This document shows, one piece after another, positions 1 to 9,424 of a DNA stretch of 64,000 nt (the first letter of the stretch is position 1; the number at the start of each line of letters is the position of its first letter). The notes beneath the pieces are model-generated. The model was not told the DNA's origin. It saw nothing but the letters and a program-made list of their open reading frames with translations, and ran no database searches. The stretch spans positions 4,960,001-5,024,000 of the forward strand of contig NZ_CP064032.1 in assembly GCF_049532905.1 (NCBI RefSeq), in the 5' to 3' direction. The translations under genes were made by a program, and so were the position numbers. This stretch comes from Dyella_B nitratireducens. Its GTDB lineage: Bacteria; Pseudomonadota; Gammaproteobacteria; Xanthomonadales; Rhodanobacteraceae.

Positions 1-74
1 TTACCGACCAAATACTCGACGATCCACAACATCCGTACACGCAATTGCTCGTTTCTTCGGTACTGACGACATGA
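1..74 (+). CDS. phnK: C-P lyase ATP-binding protein PhnK, C-terminal end only
   Basis: Only the last 23 codons are in the window, read in the frame starting at base 3. The residues end DDPQHPYTQLLVSSVLTT, which fits the conserved DDP-HPYTQ-LVSS tail of PhnK and related ABC ATPases of the oligopeptide type. The TGA at 72-74 overlaps the ATG of the next gene (ATGA), as expected for a translationally coupled phnK-phnL pair. PhnK is an ATPase associated with the carbon-phosphorus lyase core complex. The call rests on the tail plus the phnL-phnM context. Confidence 0.75.
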   Translation, partial: TDQILDDPQHPYTQLLVSSVLTT

Positions 75-772
75 CTGCCGCCTTGATGCTAGAACTGCGC
101 GACCTTAGCAAGTCGTTTGAATTGCACCAGCAGCAGGGCGCGCGCCTGAATGTGCTGCGTGGGCTCGACCTGCAGTTGCATGCCGGCGAATGCGTGGTGT
201 TGTCCGGTCCGTCGGGCGCGGGCAAGAGCACCTTGCTGCGCGTGATCTATGCCAACTATCGCCCCAGTCTCGGCGCCGTGCATGTACGGCACCAGGATCG
301 CTGGCTCGATCTGGCCAAGGCCACGCCGCATCAGGTGCTGGAGGTTCGCCGCCATACGCTGGGTTACGTAAGCCAGTTTCTGCGCGTGATTCCGCGCGTG
401 CCTGCATTGGATATCGTTGCCGAGCCACTGGTGGCGCTTGGCGTCGATATCCAGCAAGCGCGGCGCCGGGCTGCGTATCTGCTGGACCGCCTGAATGTGC
501 CCGAACGCTTGTGGCAGCTTCCGCCCAGCACGTTTTCCGGCGGCGAACAGCAGCGCGTGAACATTGCACGTGGCTTGATCGTGCCGCGCCCGATTCTGCT
601 GCTGGACGAGCCGACCGCATCGCTCGATGCCGATAACCGCGCCGTCGTCGCGGAACTGTTGGCCGAAGCGCGCAGTGCCGGTTCCGCCGTGCTCGGCATC
701 TTCCACGACGAGGACATGCGCGATCGCGTCGCTACCCGCCTGTTCCCGATGCAAGCGCTCGAAGCCGCCTGA
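71..772 (+). CDS. phnL: Phosphonate C-P lyase system ATP-binding protein PhnL
   Basis: A 233-residue ABC-type ATPase, the usual PhnL size. Walker A is GPSGAGKST near residue 46, the signature is SGGEQQRVNIARGL near residue 158, and Walker B is ILLLDEPTASLD near residue 178. PhnL is part of the C-P lyase machinery (PhnGHIJKLM), which together make ribose-1-phosphonate triphosphate intermediates from alkylphosphonates; it is cytoplasmic and not a membrane transporter subunit. It overlaps phnK by 4 bp and lies about 50 bp upstream of phnM, so one operon is likely. LolD-like exporter ATPases are similar, but the neighbours decide for PhnL. Confidence 0.9.
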   Translation: MTAALMLELRDLSKSFELHQQQGARLNVLRGLDLQLHAGECVVLSGPSGAGKSTLLRVIYANYRPSLGAVHVRHQDRWLDLAKATPHQVLEVRRHTLGYVSQFLRVIPRVPALDIVAEPLVALGVDIQQARRRAAYLLDRLNVPERLWQLPPSTFSGGEQQRVNIARGLIVPRPILLLDEPTASLDADNRAVVAELLAEARSAGSAVLGIFHDEDMRDRVATRLFPMQALEAA

Positions 773-823
773 TGCACAACGCCCATCAATCCGTTATTGC
801 TGCCTATCTGCGTTGAGATGACC

Positions 824-1966
824 ATGAACGATCTCGTTTTGACCAATGCCCGCATCGTGCTCGACGACAGCGTGATTCACGGCACCCTTATCGCCCGCAA
901 TGGCATCATCCGCCTGGTGGAAGACGGTTCGACCCAGGCACCAGGTGCGATCGATTGCGAAGGCGATTACATCATCCCCGGCCTGGTCGAGCTGCACACC
1001 GACAATCTTGAAAAGCACCTCATGCCGCGTGCTGGCGTGATCTGGCCGTCGATTCCCGCTGTGTTGACGCATGATGCACAGGTGGCGGCGGCAGGCATTA
1101 CGACGGTGTTCGATGCGTTGTCAGTGGGCGATCTGGAAGAAGAAAGCGTGCGCATCGAAACCTTGCGCAGCACCTACGATGCGATTCTGGAAGGCCAGGC
1201 AACCGGCGCCCTACGCGCGGACCACTGGATTCACTTGCGCTGCGAGCTGGCCTACCCGCGCCTGATCGAAGCGCTGGAGCCGTTGATGAATCACGGCAGC
1301 GTGCGCCTGGTGTCGCTGATGGATCACACGCCGGGCCAACGCCAATACCGCGATCTGGGGCAATACCGCAAGTACTACAGCAAGAATCACATGAGCTGGA
1401 CGGAAGACGAATTCGCCGACGTCGTAAAGCGGCGTACCGAGCAGCAGGCGCACTACAGCGCAAAACACGAAAACATCGTGTTGAACATGATCCAGGGCCG
1501 CAACATGGTGCTGGCCAGCCACGACGATACGGACACGCAACAGGTGGAGCACGCGCATCGTATCGGTGTGACGATTTCGGAATTCCCCACCACGCAAGAA
1601 GCTGCCGATGCGGCGCATACGCGTGGGCTCACCACGGTCATGGGCGCGCCGAATGTCGTTCGCGGCGGTTCGCACTCGGGCAATGTCGCGGCACTGGACC
1701 TGGCGCGCACCAATCGCCTGGACATGCTGTCATCCGATTATGTGCCGGCCAGCTTGCTGCACGGCGCGTTCATGCTGCACACCAAGGCTGGTTGGTCGAT
1801 GCACAAGGCGATGGCGACGGTAAGTCGTAATCCTGCGAAAGCGCTTGGCTTTGGTGATCGCGGCTCGTTGAAAGCCGGCATGCGCGCAGACGTGGTGCGC
1901 ATGCGCGCCGTGGATGATCTGCCCATCGTGCGCCATGTGTGGGTGCGCGGGGAGCGCGCGTTCTAA
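824..1966 (+). CDS. phnM: Alpha-D-ribose 1-methylphosphonate 5-triphosphate diphosphatase PhnM
   Basis: A 380-residue amidohydrolase-superfamily enzyme that removes pyrophosphate from ribose-1-alkylphosphonate 5-triphosphate in phosphonate breakdown. It has the metal-ligand motif GLVELHTDNLEKH near residue 50, where PhnM carries HTD rather than the usual HxH, plus LMDHTPGQRQY, and AHTRGLTTVMGAPNVVRGGSHSGN typical of the family. The reading frame is open further upstream from a TTG, but ATG 818 and ATG 824 follow a GAG-containing site; 824 has the better spacing and gives MNDLVLTNARIV, the usual PhnM N terminus. The gene is last in the phn cluster; after it comes a REP pair and a new unit. Confidence 0.92.
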   Translation: MNDLVLTNARIVLDDSVIHGTLIARNGIIRLVEDGSTQAPGAIDCEGDYIIPGLVELHTDNLEKHLMPRAGVIWPSIPAVLTHDAQVAAAGITTVFDALSVGDLEEESVRIETLRSTYDAILEGQATGALRADHWIHLRCELAYPRLIEALEPLMNHGSVRLVSLMDHTPGQRQYRDLGQYRKYYSKNHMSWTEDEFADVVKRRTEQQAHYSAKHENIVLNMIQGRNMVLASHDDTDTQQVEHAHRIGVTISEFPTTQEAADAAHTRGLTTVMGAPNVVRGGSHSGNVAALDLARTNRLDMLSSDYVPASLLHGAFMLHTKAGWSMHKAMATVSRNPAKALGFGDRGSLKAGMRADVVRMRAVDDLPIVRHVWVRGERAF

Positions 1967-1987
1967 TCGTTTTATTCGATGTAGTGC

Positions 1988-2061
1988 GTAGGTTGGGGTG
2001 CAAACCCCAACATCTTCCTGCGCACGTGCATCCCAATGTTGGGGTTTGCACCCCAACCTAC
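1988..2061. repeat. REPIN R1 (GTAG-type inverted REP pair)
   Basis: A 74-bp element. Each end is GTAG followed by a hairpin GTTGGGGT-GCAA-ACCCCAAC; the second copy is inverted so the element ends CTAC. The middle 26 bp is unique. The GTAG head plus hairpin is the architecture of REPs mobilised by REP-associated tyrosine transposases (RAYTs). The 325-bp gap 1967-2291 holds this element and then the promoter region of the TonB receptor (possible -10 TATAAC at 2267, no convincing -35); I see no gene in it. Confidence 0.93.
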
Positions 2062-2291
2062 GTGTCATCGACCGCAATTTCATGCGCACACTGCAATGCA
2101 TGATGCCTGCGTACATGGCCACGTGCCGGTCCGTTTTACTCGTTAGGGTAAGCAAAAGACATAGACAGCCAGCGAACTTGGCTAGACCACGTCATAAGCG
2201 TTTCATCGCCGTTCTTTAGCCTTTGCTTAGCTGCAGTATCAGGCCTTTGTGCCGGCGCCTTCCGGCTATAACACCCTTGGGGGATACCACC

Positions 2292-4940
2292 TTGAAGATC
2301 AATCCAATCACCTGCGCGGTGCTGGCCGCGCTCGCGGTGAGTCGTGTGTCCTATGCCGACGGCACGACTCCGCCTGCTCCGACCGAGCAACCGGCTACAG
2401 CCACCCAGCCGGCCACCACCAGCCAGCCGAACAAGACAACGTCGGCCCAGGCAGCCATGCTCGGCGTCGTAACCGTCACTGCGCAGCATATGGCTCAAGA
2501 CATGCAGGACGTGCCGATCACGATTCAGGCATTCAGCGGCAATACGTTGCAGCAGCTGAACGCCACGTCGTTCGACGACCTGATCAAATATCTGCCCAAT
2601 GTAACCTTTGCCGCGAACGGCCCTGGCCAGGGCAACATCTACATGCGCGGCCTGAGTACCGGCTTCCTCGGTAACCAGTCCAGCGCGACCATCGCACCGT
2701 TCCCGAACGTGGCCGTCTATCTGGACGACCAATCCATGCAATTCCCGGCGCGCAATCTCGACATCTACATGGTCGACATGGACCGCGTCGAAGTGCTCGA
2801 AGGCCCGCAGGGCACCCTGTTCGGCGGTGGCGCCGAAGCCGGTGCCGTGCGTTACATCACCAATCAACCGAATCTCACCCGGTTCGGCGGTAGCGCCGAA
2901 GCCAGCACCGGCGTAACCGACGGCGGCGCTCCGAACAATTCGGCCAACGCGGTGCTGAACCTGCCGATCATTCCTGGTACGTTCGCGGTACGCGGCGTGA
3001 TCTACAACGATCATCAGGGCGGTTACATTGACAACGTGCCAAGCACGTTCACGCGCCAGCCGACCGACGGTGGCGGTGCCATGGCTCCCTATATCGCCGC
3101 CGGTGGCACCTCGGTGGCCAACAACTATTCCGTGGCACAGAACAACTGGAATCCGGTCGACACCCAGGGTGCACGCCTGTCCGCACTGTATAAGTTCAAC
3201 GACGACTGGAACTTCCTGATCGCCGAGAGTTACCAGAACCAGGATGCCAAAGGTCAGGCCTCGACCTATCCGATCGGCGCGGACGGCCAGAGACTTGGCA
3301 CCGATCAGATCACCACCTTCGTGCCCGCCTGGAATAATGACCATTTCACCAACACGGCCTGGACCTTGAACGGCCAGATCGGCGACCTCTCGCTGGTGTA
3401 CACCGGCGGTTATACCAATCGCCGCATCAGCGAGCAGCAGGACTACACCAACTACTCGCGCAGCGCGGGCGGCATGTATTACCAATGCACCGGCACCTCG
3501 GCAGGTCTGTCCAGCGCCGGCAAGCCGATCTGCTATTCGCCAAACGGTTATTGGAACGACACGGTTAGCAGCTCGCACCAGAGCCACGAGTTGCGGCTGA
3601 GCACGCCCGAAGACGGTCGCTTCCGGGTCATCGGTGGTCTGTACTATGAAGACTTCAACATCGACGACCACATGCGGTTCAACTACCTCACCATTCCTTC
3701 CTGTACGCCGCAAAACCTCGCCACCGCCCTCGCCGGCGGCAACCCCTGCGTGGCCGTCGCGGAGTCTTCGCCGGGTGTCACGCTTCCCGCTGGCACGGCC
3801 TTCGGCGAAAACGCGCAGCGCGGCTACAAGCAGGAGGCGGCGTTCGGCTCGATGTCGTATGACATCATCCCGGATGTGCTGACCGTCACCGGTGGCACGC
3901 GTTATTACCATTATTCCGAATGGCAGACCGGTACGGAGTTCTACACCACGGCCGCCCAGGTCGACGTTCCCAACGGCACCTACGTGGGCAACGACACGGT
4001 GATGAACTACCACAAGACGTATCACGGCTTTAAGAGCCGCGCGAACGTGCAGTGGAACATCACGCCGAATATGATGGTGTACTACACCTTCTCGCAGGGC
4101 TTCCGTCCGGGCGGCTTCAACCGCACGACGTCGGGAGTGGCAAAGCTCGATGGTGAGGCACAGTACCAGAAGCCGATCAGCTACGCGCCCGACACGCTGA
4201 CCAACAACGAAATCGGCTTCAAATCCACATTCTTCGATGACCGCTTGCTGTTCAACGCCTCCGCGTACGACATGCGCTGGGACAATGTGCAGATGCAGTT
4301 CTTCAACCCGCTGGTGCTGGGTAACACCACCTTCGCGGTCAATGGTCCGAACTACAAGGTGGATGGCCTGGAAGTGCAATTCACGGGTCGCATTACCGAC
4401 GGCCTGACCATCATGGGCTCCGGTTCGCTCAACCATGCCAAGCAGACCAACTCGCCGTGCCTGGTCAACAATATTCCAGGATCACCCGGGTACAACTCGT
4501 GCATCATCGAAACCGGAGCCGTTGGCGACAACACGCCATTCGCCAATCCATTCGGCAACGTCGGTAGTGTGCCGGCCTTCTCGCCCCGTTCGCAGTACAA
4601 CATGCGCTTGCGTTATGACTGGACGTTCGGCGGCGGTTTCAAGGCATTCGCGCAAGCCGGCTTCAACCGCACCGGTTCGATGTACAACCAGCCGGCGACC
4701 TATCCGAACGGCGCGGGCGTGACCGACATCACCACCGTGGAACTGCGTTACCTGCAGGGCGGCTACACCACCGTCGACGCATCGATCGGTGTGGCCAAGG
4801 ACAACTGGAACGTGTCGCTCTACGGCACCAACCTGACCAACAACCATGCCAGCGTGTTCACCTCCTCGGCGCAGTTCATCGAGTCGGAAGTGCCGATTCG
4901 CCCGCGCGTACTGGGCGTGAAGGTTGGTTTCAAGTTCTGA
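2292..4940 (+). CDS. TonB-dependent outer-membrane receptor
   Basis: An 882-residue TonB-dependent receptor. Start is TTG at 2292, preceded by a GGGGGA site at 2279-2284, and gives a clear signal peptide (KINPITCAVLAALAVSRVSYA). A TonB-box-like stretch VVTVTAQ precedes the plug domain (about residues 70-190, with DVPITIQAFSG and VEVLEGPQGTLFGGGAEAGAVRYITNQP), then a long beta barrel ending in aromatic VKVGFKF, typical of outer-membrane barrels. The type resembles the large sphingomonad/xanthomonad receptor families. No ligand can be assigned. The partner downstream is a TPR-sulfotransferase, a pairing that recurs in Xanthomonadales. An intrinsic terminator follows the stop. Confidence 0.9.
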   Translation: MKINPITCAVLAALAVSRVSYADGTTPPAPTEQPATATQPATTSQPNKTTSAQAAMLGVVTVTAQHMAQDMQDVPITIQAFSGNTLQQLNATSFDDLIKYLPNVTFAANGPGQGNIYMRGLSTGFLGNQSSATIAPFPNVAVYLDDQSMQFPARNLDIYMVDMDRVEVLEGPQGTLFGGGAEAGAVRYITNQPNLTRFGGSAEASTGVTDGGAPNNSANAVLNLPIIPGTFAVRGVIYNDHQGGYIDNVPSTFTRQPTDGGGAMAPYIAAGGTSVANNYSVAQNNWNPVDTQGARLSALYKFNDDWNFLIAESYQNQDAKGQASTYPIGADGQRLGTDQITTFVPAWNNDHFTNTAWTLNGQIGDLSLVYTGGYTNRRISEQQDYTNYSRSAGGMYYQCTGTSAGLSSAGKPICYSPNGYWNDTVSSSHQSHELRLSTPEDGRFRVIGGLYYEDFNIDDHMRFNYLTIPSCTPQNLATALAGGNPCVAVAESSPGVTLPAGTAFGENAQRGYKQEAAFGSMSYDIIPDVLTVTGGTRYYHYSEWQTGTEFYTTAAQVDVPNGTYVGNDTVMNYHKTYHGFKSRANVQWNITPNMMVYYTFSQGFRPGGFNRTTSGVAKLDGEAQYQKPISYAPDTLTNNEIGFKSTFFDDRLLFNASAYDMRWDNVQMQFFNPLVLGNTTFAVNGPNYKVDGLEVQFTGRITDGLTIMGSGSLNHAKQTNSPCLVNNIPGSPGYNSCIIETGAVGDNTPFANPFGNVGSVPAFSPRSQYNMRLRYDWTFGGGFKAFAQAGFNRTGSMYNQPATYPNGAGVTDITTVELRYLQGGYTTVDASIGVAKDNWNVSLYGTNLTNNHASVFTSSAQFIESEVPIRPRVLGVKVGFKF

Positions 4941-4971
4941 TCTGTTTACTCCGCAACTGCAAGTAGAATTG

Positions 4972-5000
4972 GGTGGGCGCAAGCCCACCCTCTTTTTTTA
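4972..5000 (+). terminator. Intrinsic terminator after the TonB receptor
   Basis: Perfect 8-bp stem GGGTGGGC / GCCCACCC with a GCAA tetraloop, followed by CTTTTTTT at 4993-5000. It sits 31 bp after the receptor stop and 10 bp before the next ATG, so the sulfotransferase gene may depend partly on read-through. Confidence 0.9.
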
Positions 5001-5010
5001 AGGTTTACGC

Positions 5011-7014
5011 ATGAACGCCACGGCGATCGAAACATCGGTGGAGCAGGGCATCCAACGCATACGCGAACTGCAGCAGCAGGGTCAGCATGCGCAGGCGCTG
5101 CAGGCTGCCCAGGCGTTGGCCGCCGATGCGCCGGATCATCGTGATGTGCTCCACCTGATCGCCAAGAACCAGCGCTACCTTGCCCAGATCGATGCTGCCC
5201 TGGCGACATTGGCGCAACTGGAACAGGGCTATCCCCATTTCAGCCGCCTGCATGAAGAGCGGGGCCTCTGCTATGTAGCGATGCGCGATGCGCCGCGCGC
5301 GATCGATGCCTTGTTGCGTGCCGTCAACATCAATCCCGCCTTGCCGGCGAGCTGGCACATGCTCGAAGGCCTGTATCGCATGGTCGGCGACACGGCCCAT
5401 GCCGCGACGGCAGCGGCGCATGTCGCCACACTCAAGCGGCTGGCGCCCGACGTTGTCCACGCCACCGGCCTGTTCTCGGATGGTGATCTGGAACCGGCGG
5501 AAAACGTCATTCGTCCCTATCTGCTGCGTGTGGGCAACGATGTCGAAGCCATGCGCCTGCTTGCACGCATCGGCCTGGCGCGCGATGTGCTCGATGACGC
5601 TGAGATTCTGCTCGAAGCGGTATTGAAGATCGCTCCGGATTACCGAACGGCACGCTATGACTATGCATGCGTACTGTTCGAACGACATTTGTATCAGCGC
5701 GCCTGCGAAGAGATCGAAAAGCTGCTGGCTATCGAGCCCAACCATCTCGACTATCGCACGCTTTACGCCAGTGCGAGCGTCGGCCTGGGTGAACACGAGC
5801 GCGCGATCACGCTCTATCGGGAACTTTTGCGCGACATGCCTGGTGCAGCTGACCTGCACCTGTCGTTGGCTCATTCGCTGAAGACGCAAGGCAAGCAGGC
5901 CGAGGCGATCGACGCGTATCGTGCGGCCACCACGGCGCGTTCCAACTTTGGTGACGCGTACTGGAGTTTGGCGAACCTCAAGACCTACCGTTTCTCCGAC
6001 GATGAAATCGCGCGCATGCGTGACGAAGAAGCCTCGCGCGATACGCCGCTGGCTGACCGCTACCATCTGTGCTTCGCGCTAGGCAAGGCGCTGGAAGATC
6101 GTGGTGATTACGCCGAATCGTGGCGCCATTACGAACAAGGCAACGCGCTCAAGCGTTCCGAAAGCCGCTATCGCCCGGAGATCATCGAAACCAATACGCG
6201 CAGGCAGATCGAGGTGTGCACCGGGGAGTTTCTGGCAAGCCGCGCAAGTGCGGGTGATCCGAGTTCCGATCCGATATTCATCGTCGGCCTGCCGCGTGCG
6301 GGTTCGACCCTGATCGAGCAGATTCTCGCCTCGCACTCGCATGTCGAGGGTACGCAGGAACTGGCCGATATCCCCCGCATCGTGCTCGATCTGCAGGGGC
6401 GTGATCCGAATCTGGATGATCCGCGCTATCCAGGGGTGCTTGCCGAGATGCAGCCCGAGGATTTCCGCAAACTCGGTGAGAAGTACCTGCATGACACCCG
6501 CATCTATCGCAGCGGCAAGCCTTACTTCATCGACAAGATGCCGAACAACTTCCGGCATCTTGGCCTGATCCACTTGATGCTGCCGAACGCGAAAATCATC
6601 GATGCGCGCCGCGAACCCATGGCTTGCTGCTTCAGCAATCTCAAGCAGCTTTTTGCTGCCGGTCAGGAGTTCACCTACAGCGTCGAGGATATCGCGCGTT
6701 ACTACCGTACTTATCTCGACCTGATGCAACACTGGGATGACGCTTTGCCGGGCCGTGTATTGCGTATCCATCACGAAGACGTGGTCGATGACTTGGAAGG
6801 CAGCGTACGCCGCATTCTCGATTTCTGCGGTCTGCCATTCGAGATGGGTTGTCTGGCGTTCCATAAGACCGAGCGCAGTGTGCGCACGGCCAGTTCCGAG
6901 CAGGTACGCCAGCCGATCTTCCGCGATGGCCTCGATCAGTGGACGAAGTACGCGCCTCACCTTGCGCCGCTGAAAGAAATGCTTGGCGATGCTTTGGAAC
7001 GCTATCGCACGTAG
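5011..7014 (+). CDS. TPR-repeat sulfotransferase family protein
   Basis: 667 residues. The N-terminal half (about 1-400) is built of tetratricopeptide-like helical repeats rich in Ala and Leu. The C-terminal part from about residue 420 is a sulfotransferase domain with the 5'-phosphosulfate-binding loop IFIVGLPRAGSTLIEQIL and later the 3'-phosphate region DARREPMACCFSNL. No signal peptide or membrane segment is visible, so it is probably cytoplasmic. Such TPR-sulfotransferases are often encoded next to TonB receptors, as here; the acceptor is unknown. The stop TAG at 7012-7014 lies inside the GTAG head of REPIN R2 (ACG|TAG), so the C terminus was probably set by the repeat. Confidence 0.87.
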   Translation: MNATAIETSVEQGIQRIRELQQQGQHAQALQAAQALAADAPDHRDVLHLIAKNQRYLAQIDAALATLAQLEQGYPHFSRLHEERGLCYVAMRDAPRAIDALLRAVNINPALPASWHMLEGLYRMVGDTAHAATAAAHVATLKRLAPDVVHATGLFSDGDLEPAENVIRPYLLRVGNDVEAMRLLARIGLARDVLDDAEILLEAVLKIAPDYRTARYDYACVLFERHLYQRACEEIEKLLAIEPNHLDYRTLYASASVGLGEHERAITLYRELLRDMPGAADLHLSLAHSLKTQGKQAEAIDAYRAATTARSNFGDAYWSLANLKTYRFSDDEIARMRDEEASRDTPLADRYHLCFALGKALEDRGDYAESWRHYEQGNALKRSESRYRPEIIETNTRRQIEVCTGEFLASRASAGDPSSDPIFIVGLPRAGSTLIEQILASHSHVEGTQELADIPRIVLDLQGRDPNLDDPRYPGVLAEMQPEDFRKLGEKYLHDTRIYRSGKPYFIDKMPNNFRHLGLIHLMLPNAKIIDARREPMACCFSNLKQLFAAGQEFTYSVEDIARYYRTYLDLMQHWDDALPGRVLRIHHEDVVDDLEGSVRRILDFCGLPFEMGCLAFHKTERSVRTASSEQVRQPIFRDGLDQWTKYAPHLAPLKEMLGDALERYRT

Positions 7015-7084
7015 GTTGGGGTGCAAACCCCAACATGGCTACGCCTTCCTGGATCGCAATGTTGGGGTTTGCACCCCAACCTAC
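7011..7084. repeat. REPIN R2, supplies the stop codon of the sulfotransferase gene
   Basis: A 74-bp inverted REP pair of the GTAG/GTTGGGGT type. Its first four bases GTAG overlap the last codons of the upstream gene, whose TAG stop is at 7012-7014. The other end is 16 bp from the stop of thrC on the opposite strand. Confidence 0.93.
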
Positions 7085-7100
7085 AAACTGAGGCTTGCCT

Positions 7101-8438
7101 TCAGGATGGCAACGCCACGTACTGAGCCACCCTGTTCAACAACCACTCCCGCAACACGCCATCTCCCGCGACCATAGGCTCCGCCGCCGCCGGTCGCTGC
7201 AGCATCGCCGCCAACGCAGGCGGCACTTCCACCGGCTTGCCGACCAAGGGCTCAACCACGCTTTCGAACTTCGCAGGGTGTGCGGTCGCCACGACTGCCC
7301 ACGGTGCGTTGTCACCGGCAGCGCGCCGTTGATCCAGCACGTGCATCGCCGTAGCGGTGTGTGGGCAGAACACTTCGCCATGCTCGTGTGCGTGCAAGGA
7401 AATGGTTGCGGTGATGGTGCGATCGTCCACGCTTTGCGCTTCAAATGCATGGCGCAGTTCATTCGCGTCCGGATAGGTCCAGAGCAGACGCTCGAAATTG
7501 CTGGGTGCACCCACGTCCATCGCATTGGCCAGCGTCGCGACGGCCTGGCGTGGCGTGTAGTCATGGCCGGCAAAGAAATCCGGCAGCGTTTCGTTGGCGT
7601 TGCAAGCGAGGCGAATCTGCCCCAGCGGCAAACCCATCGCACGCACCCACACGGCCGCCAGTGCATTGCCCAGGTTGCCGGTGGGCACGACGAGATTCAG
7701 CGGTTCGCGATGCTTCTGCCACCACGCCAATGCGGCATGTGCGTAGTAGCTCATCTGCGGCAGCAGACGGCCAAGGCTGATGCTGTTGGCGGAAGACAGC
7801 GGCGATTGTGCCTGCAGCGCGGCATCGTTCAACGCGGCTTTCACCATGCGCTGGCAATCGTCGAAACGCCCTTGCACGCGCAGTGCTTGTACGTTGTCGC
7901 CAAAACAGCCGAGCTGATGCGCCTGGCGCGGCGAGACGCGGCCATCGGGGTAAAGAATCACTACTTCGATCCCCGGCTGTCGATGAAATGCGGCACCGAC
8001 CGCAGCACCGGTGTCGCCGGACGTCGCCACCAGTATCGTCAATGGTGTCGTGCTATCGCCACGCACGCGACGCAGGCAGGCGGCGAGAAAACGGGCGCCG
8101 ACATCCTTGAACGCGGCGGTCGGTCCATGGAACAGCTCGAGCACGGATGTGTTTGGATGCTGGGGCAGCGGCCGCAATGGTGTTGGGAATGTCAGTGCTT
8201 CGTTGCAAATGGCTGGCAATTCGGCCGCCAGTGCATCACCGGCGAAAAAGGGCGCGAGCAAGGTCGCGGCTGTTTCGGCAAGACTCCCGTCGGCTTTGAA
8301 GTCTTCGACACGCAGCGTCGGCAAGTGATCCGGTACATACAAGCCGCCATCCGGCGCCAGTCCCGCCGCAATCGCCTGGCTCAACGTTGCGGCCGGGCTC
8401 GCACCGCGCGTACTGAGATAACGCAACGCTGCACTCAT
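7101..8438 (-). CDS. thrC: Threonine synthase
   Basis: 445 residues. A pyridoxal-phosphate enzyme that converts O-phosphohomoserine to threonine. Seen: N-terminal YLSTRGASP, the PLP-lysine motif FHGPTAAFKDVGARFLA near residue 110, the phosphate-binding loop ATSGDTGAAVGAAF, and VPTGNLGNALAAVWVRAMG. This matches the gammaproteobacterial ThrC class. The ATG overlaps the thrB stop (ATGA at 8435-8438), so translation is coupled. It is the last gene of hom-thrB-thrC. Confidence 0.96.
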   Translation of the reverse strand: MSAALRYLSTRGASPAATLSQAIAAGLAPDGGLYVPDHLPTLRVEDFKADGSLAETAATLLAPFFAGDALAAELPAICNEALTFPTPLRPLPQHPNTSVLELFHGPTAAFKDVGARFLAACLRRVRGDSTTPLTILVATSGDTGAAVGAAFHRQPGIEVVILYPDGRVSPRQAHQLGCFGDNVQALRVQGRFDDCQRMVKAALNDAALQAQSPLSSANSISLGRLLPQMSYYAHAALAWWQKHREPLNLVVPTGNLGNALAAVWVRAMGLPLGQIRLACNANETLPDFFAGHDYTPRQAVATLANAMDVGAPSNFERLLWTYPDANELRHAFEAQSVDDRTITATISLHAHEHGEVFCPHTATAMHVLDQRRAAGDNAPWAVVATAHPAKFESVVEPLVGKPVEVPPALAAMLQRPAAAEPMVAGDGVLREWLLNRVAQYVALPS

Positions 8439-9424
8439 GCATGCTCACCTGTGTCAACCGAAGGAACAAGGGTAGCGGCGGGGCCATCTACCGGCGAGAT
8501 GAAGCTGTCACTATCCAACCCTACCTCCGCAAAGGCGCTGCGCATGGCTTCGGCCGCGGCTTCGGCTTGCGCGCGATGTTCGAACCAGCCGAACACGCTG
8601 GGACCGGCGCCGGAGATACTGGCGCCCAGGGCTTTGTGGTCCAGTGCCGCCTGCTTTACGCGCGCGAAATTCGGGATCAGCGATGCGCGGCGTGGTTCCA
8701 CCAATACATCTTTCAGACCTTCACGCACCAGTTCCGCATCGCTGCGGAAGCAACCGGCAAGCACCAAGGCAAGATTGGCCGACTGCGCCACGAATTCACC
8801 CAGCGCGTAGTCGCCGGCCAGCGCGGCACGAGCCTTGCGTGTTTCCAGCACCGCATGCGGATGCACCAGCGCGCAGTGCCAGCTCGGCGGCACGGGCACG
8901 CGTACCAGGCGTTCGCGCGTGGCCAGCACCAGGCCGCCCAGCAGCATTGGGCCGACGTTGTCGCCATGGCGTCCGCCACTGGCTACGGCCTCGCCCTCCA
9001 CCGCAAACTCGTACAGCGATTCGCGCGAGAGCGGCCGTTCCAGCAGTGCATTCGCCGCCACCAGCGCCGCTACGCACGAAGCGGCCGAGCCGCCCATGCC
9101 GGAACCTAGCGCGATGCCTTTGTGCAACGAGATCTCGAAGCCGTGCTGCAAGCCCAGTGCTTTGCGCAAAGCCATCAGGGCGGCACCGGCTGTGTTCTGC
9201 GCGGCATCCATCGGCAGCACGTCCACGCAGCCATCAATAACGGCCACGCGCACAGCGGGTGCATCCATCCGTCGCACATCAACACGATCGCTTGCGCCCG
9301 TGATGCAGTGACCAAGAATGTCGAAACCCACGCCCACGTTGCCGACGCTGGCAAAGGCGGTAGCGGAGGCGGCTTGCAGGCGTTGCGCGGACATCGGGGG
9401 CTTCATGGCAAGAGGAGCGTTCAT
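8435..9424 (-). CDS. thrB: Homoserine kinase
   Basis: 329 residues, GHMP kinase family; phosphorylates homoserine with ATP. Seen: N-terminal ASATAFASVGNVGVGFDILGH, the glycine-rich ATP loop KGIALGSGMGGSAASCVAALVAAN near residue 105, and the C-terminal motif GASISGAGPSVFGWFE. It overlaps hom (ATGA at 9421-9424) upstream and thrC downstream. Another ATG lies at codon 11 (MSAQRLQ), but the upstream ATG is coupled to the hom stop and is preferred. Confidence 0.96.
   Translation of the reverse strand: MNAPLAMKPPMSAQRLQAASATAFASVGNVGVGFDILGHCITGASDRVDVRRMDAPAVRVAVIDGCVDVLPMDAAQNTAGAALMALRKALGLQHGFEISLHKGIALGSGMGGSAASCVAALVAANALLERPLSRESLYEFAVEGEAVASGGRHGDNVGPMLLGGLVLATRERLVRVPVPPSWHCALVHPHAVLETRKARAALAGDYALGEFVAQSANLALVLAGCFRSDAELVREGLKDVLVEPRRASLIPNFARVKQAALDHKALGASISGAGPSVFGWFEHRAQAEAAAEAMRSAFAEVGLDSDSFISPVDGPAATLVPSVDTGEHA

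Noticed and set aside
2136..4436. 766-codon open frame antisense to the TonB receptor gene
   Set aside because: Shadow of a GC-rich gene: no recognisable domain, Arg/His/Gly/Val-biased, and the plus strand has a complete receptor with signal peptide.
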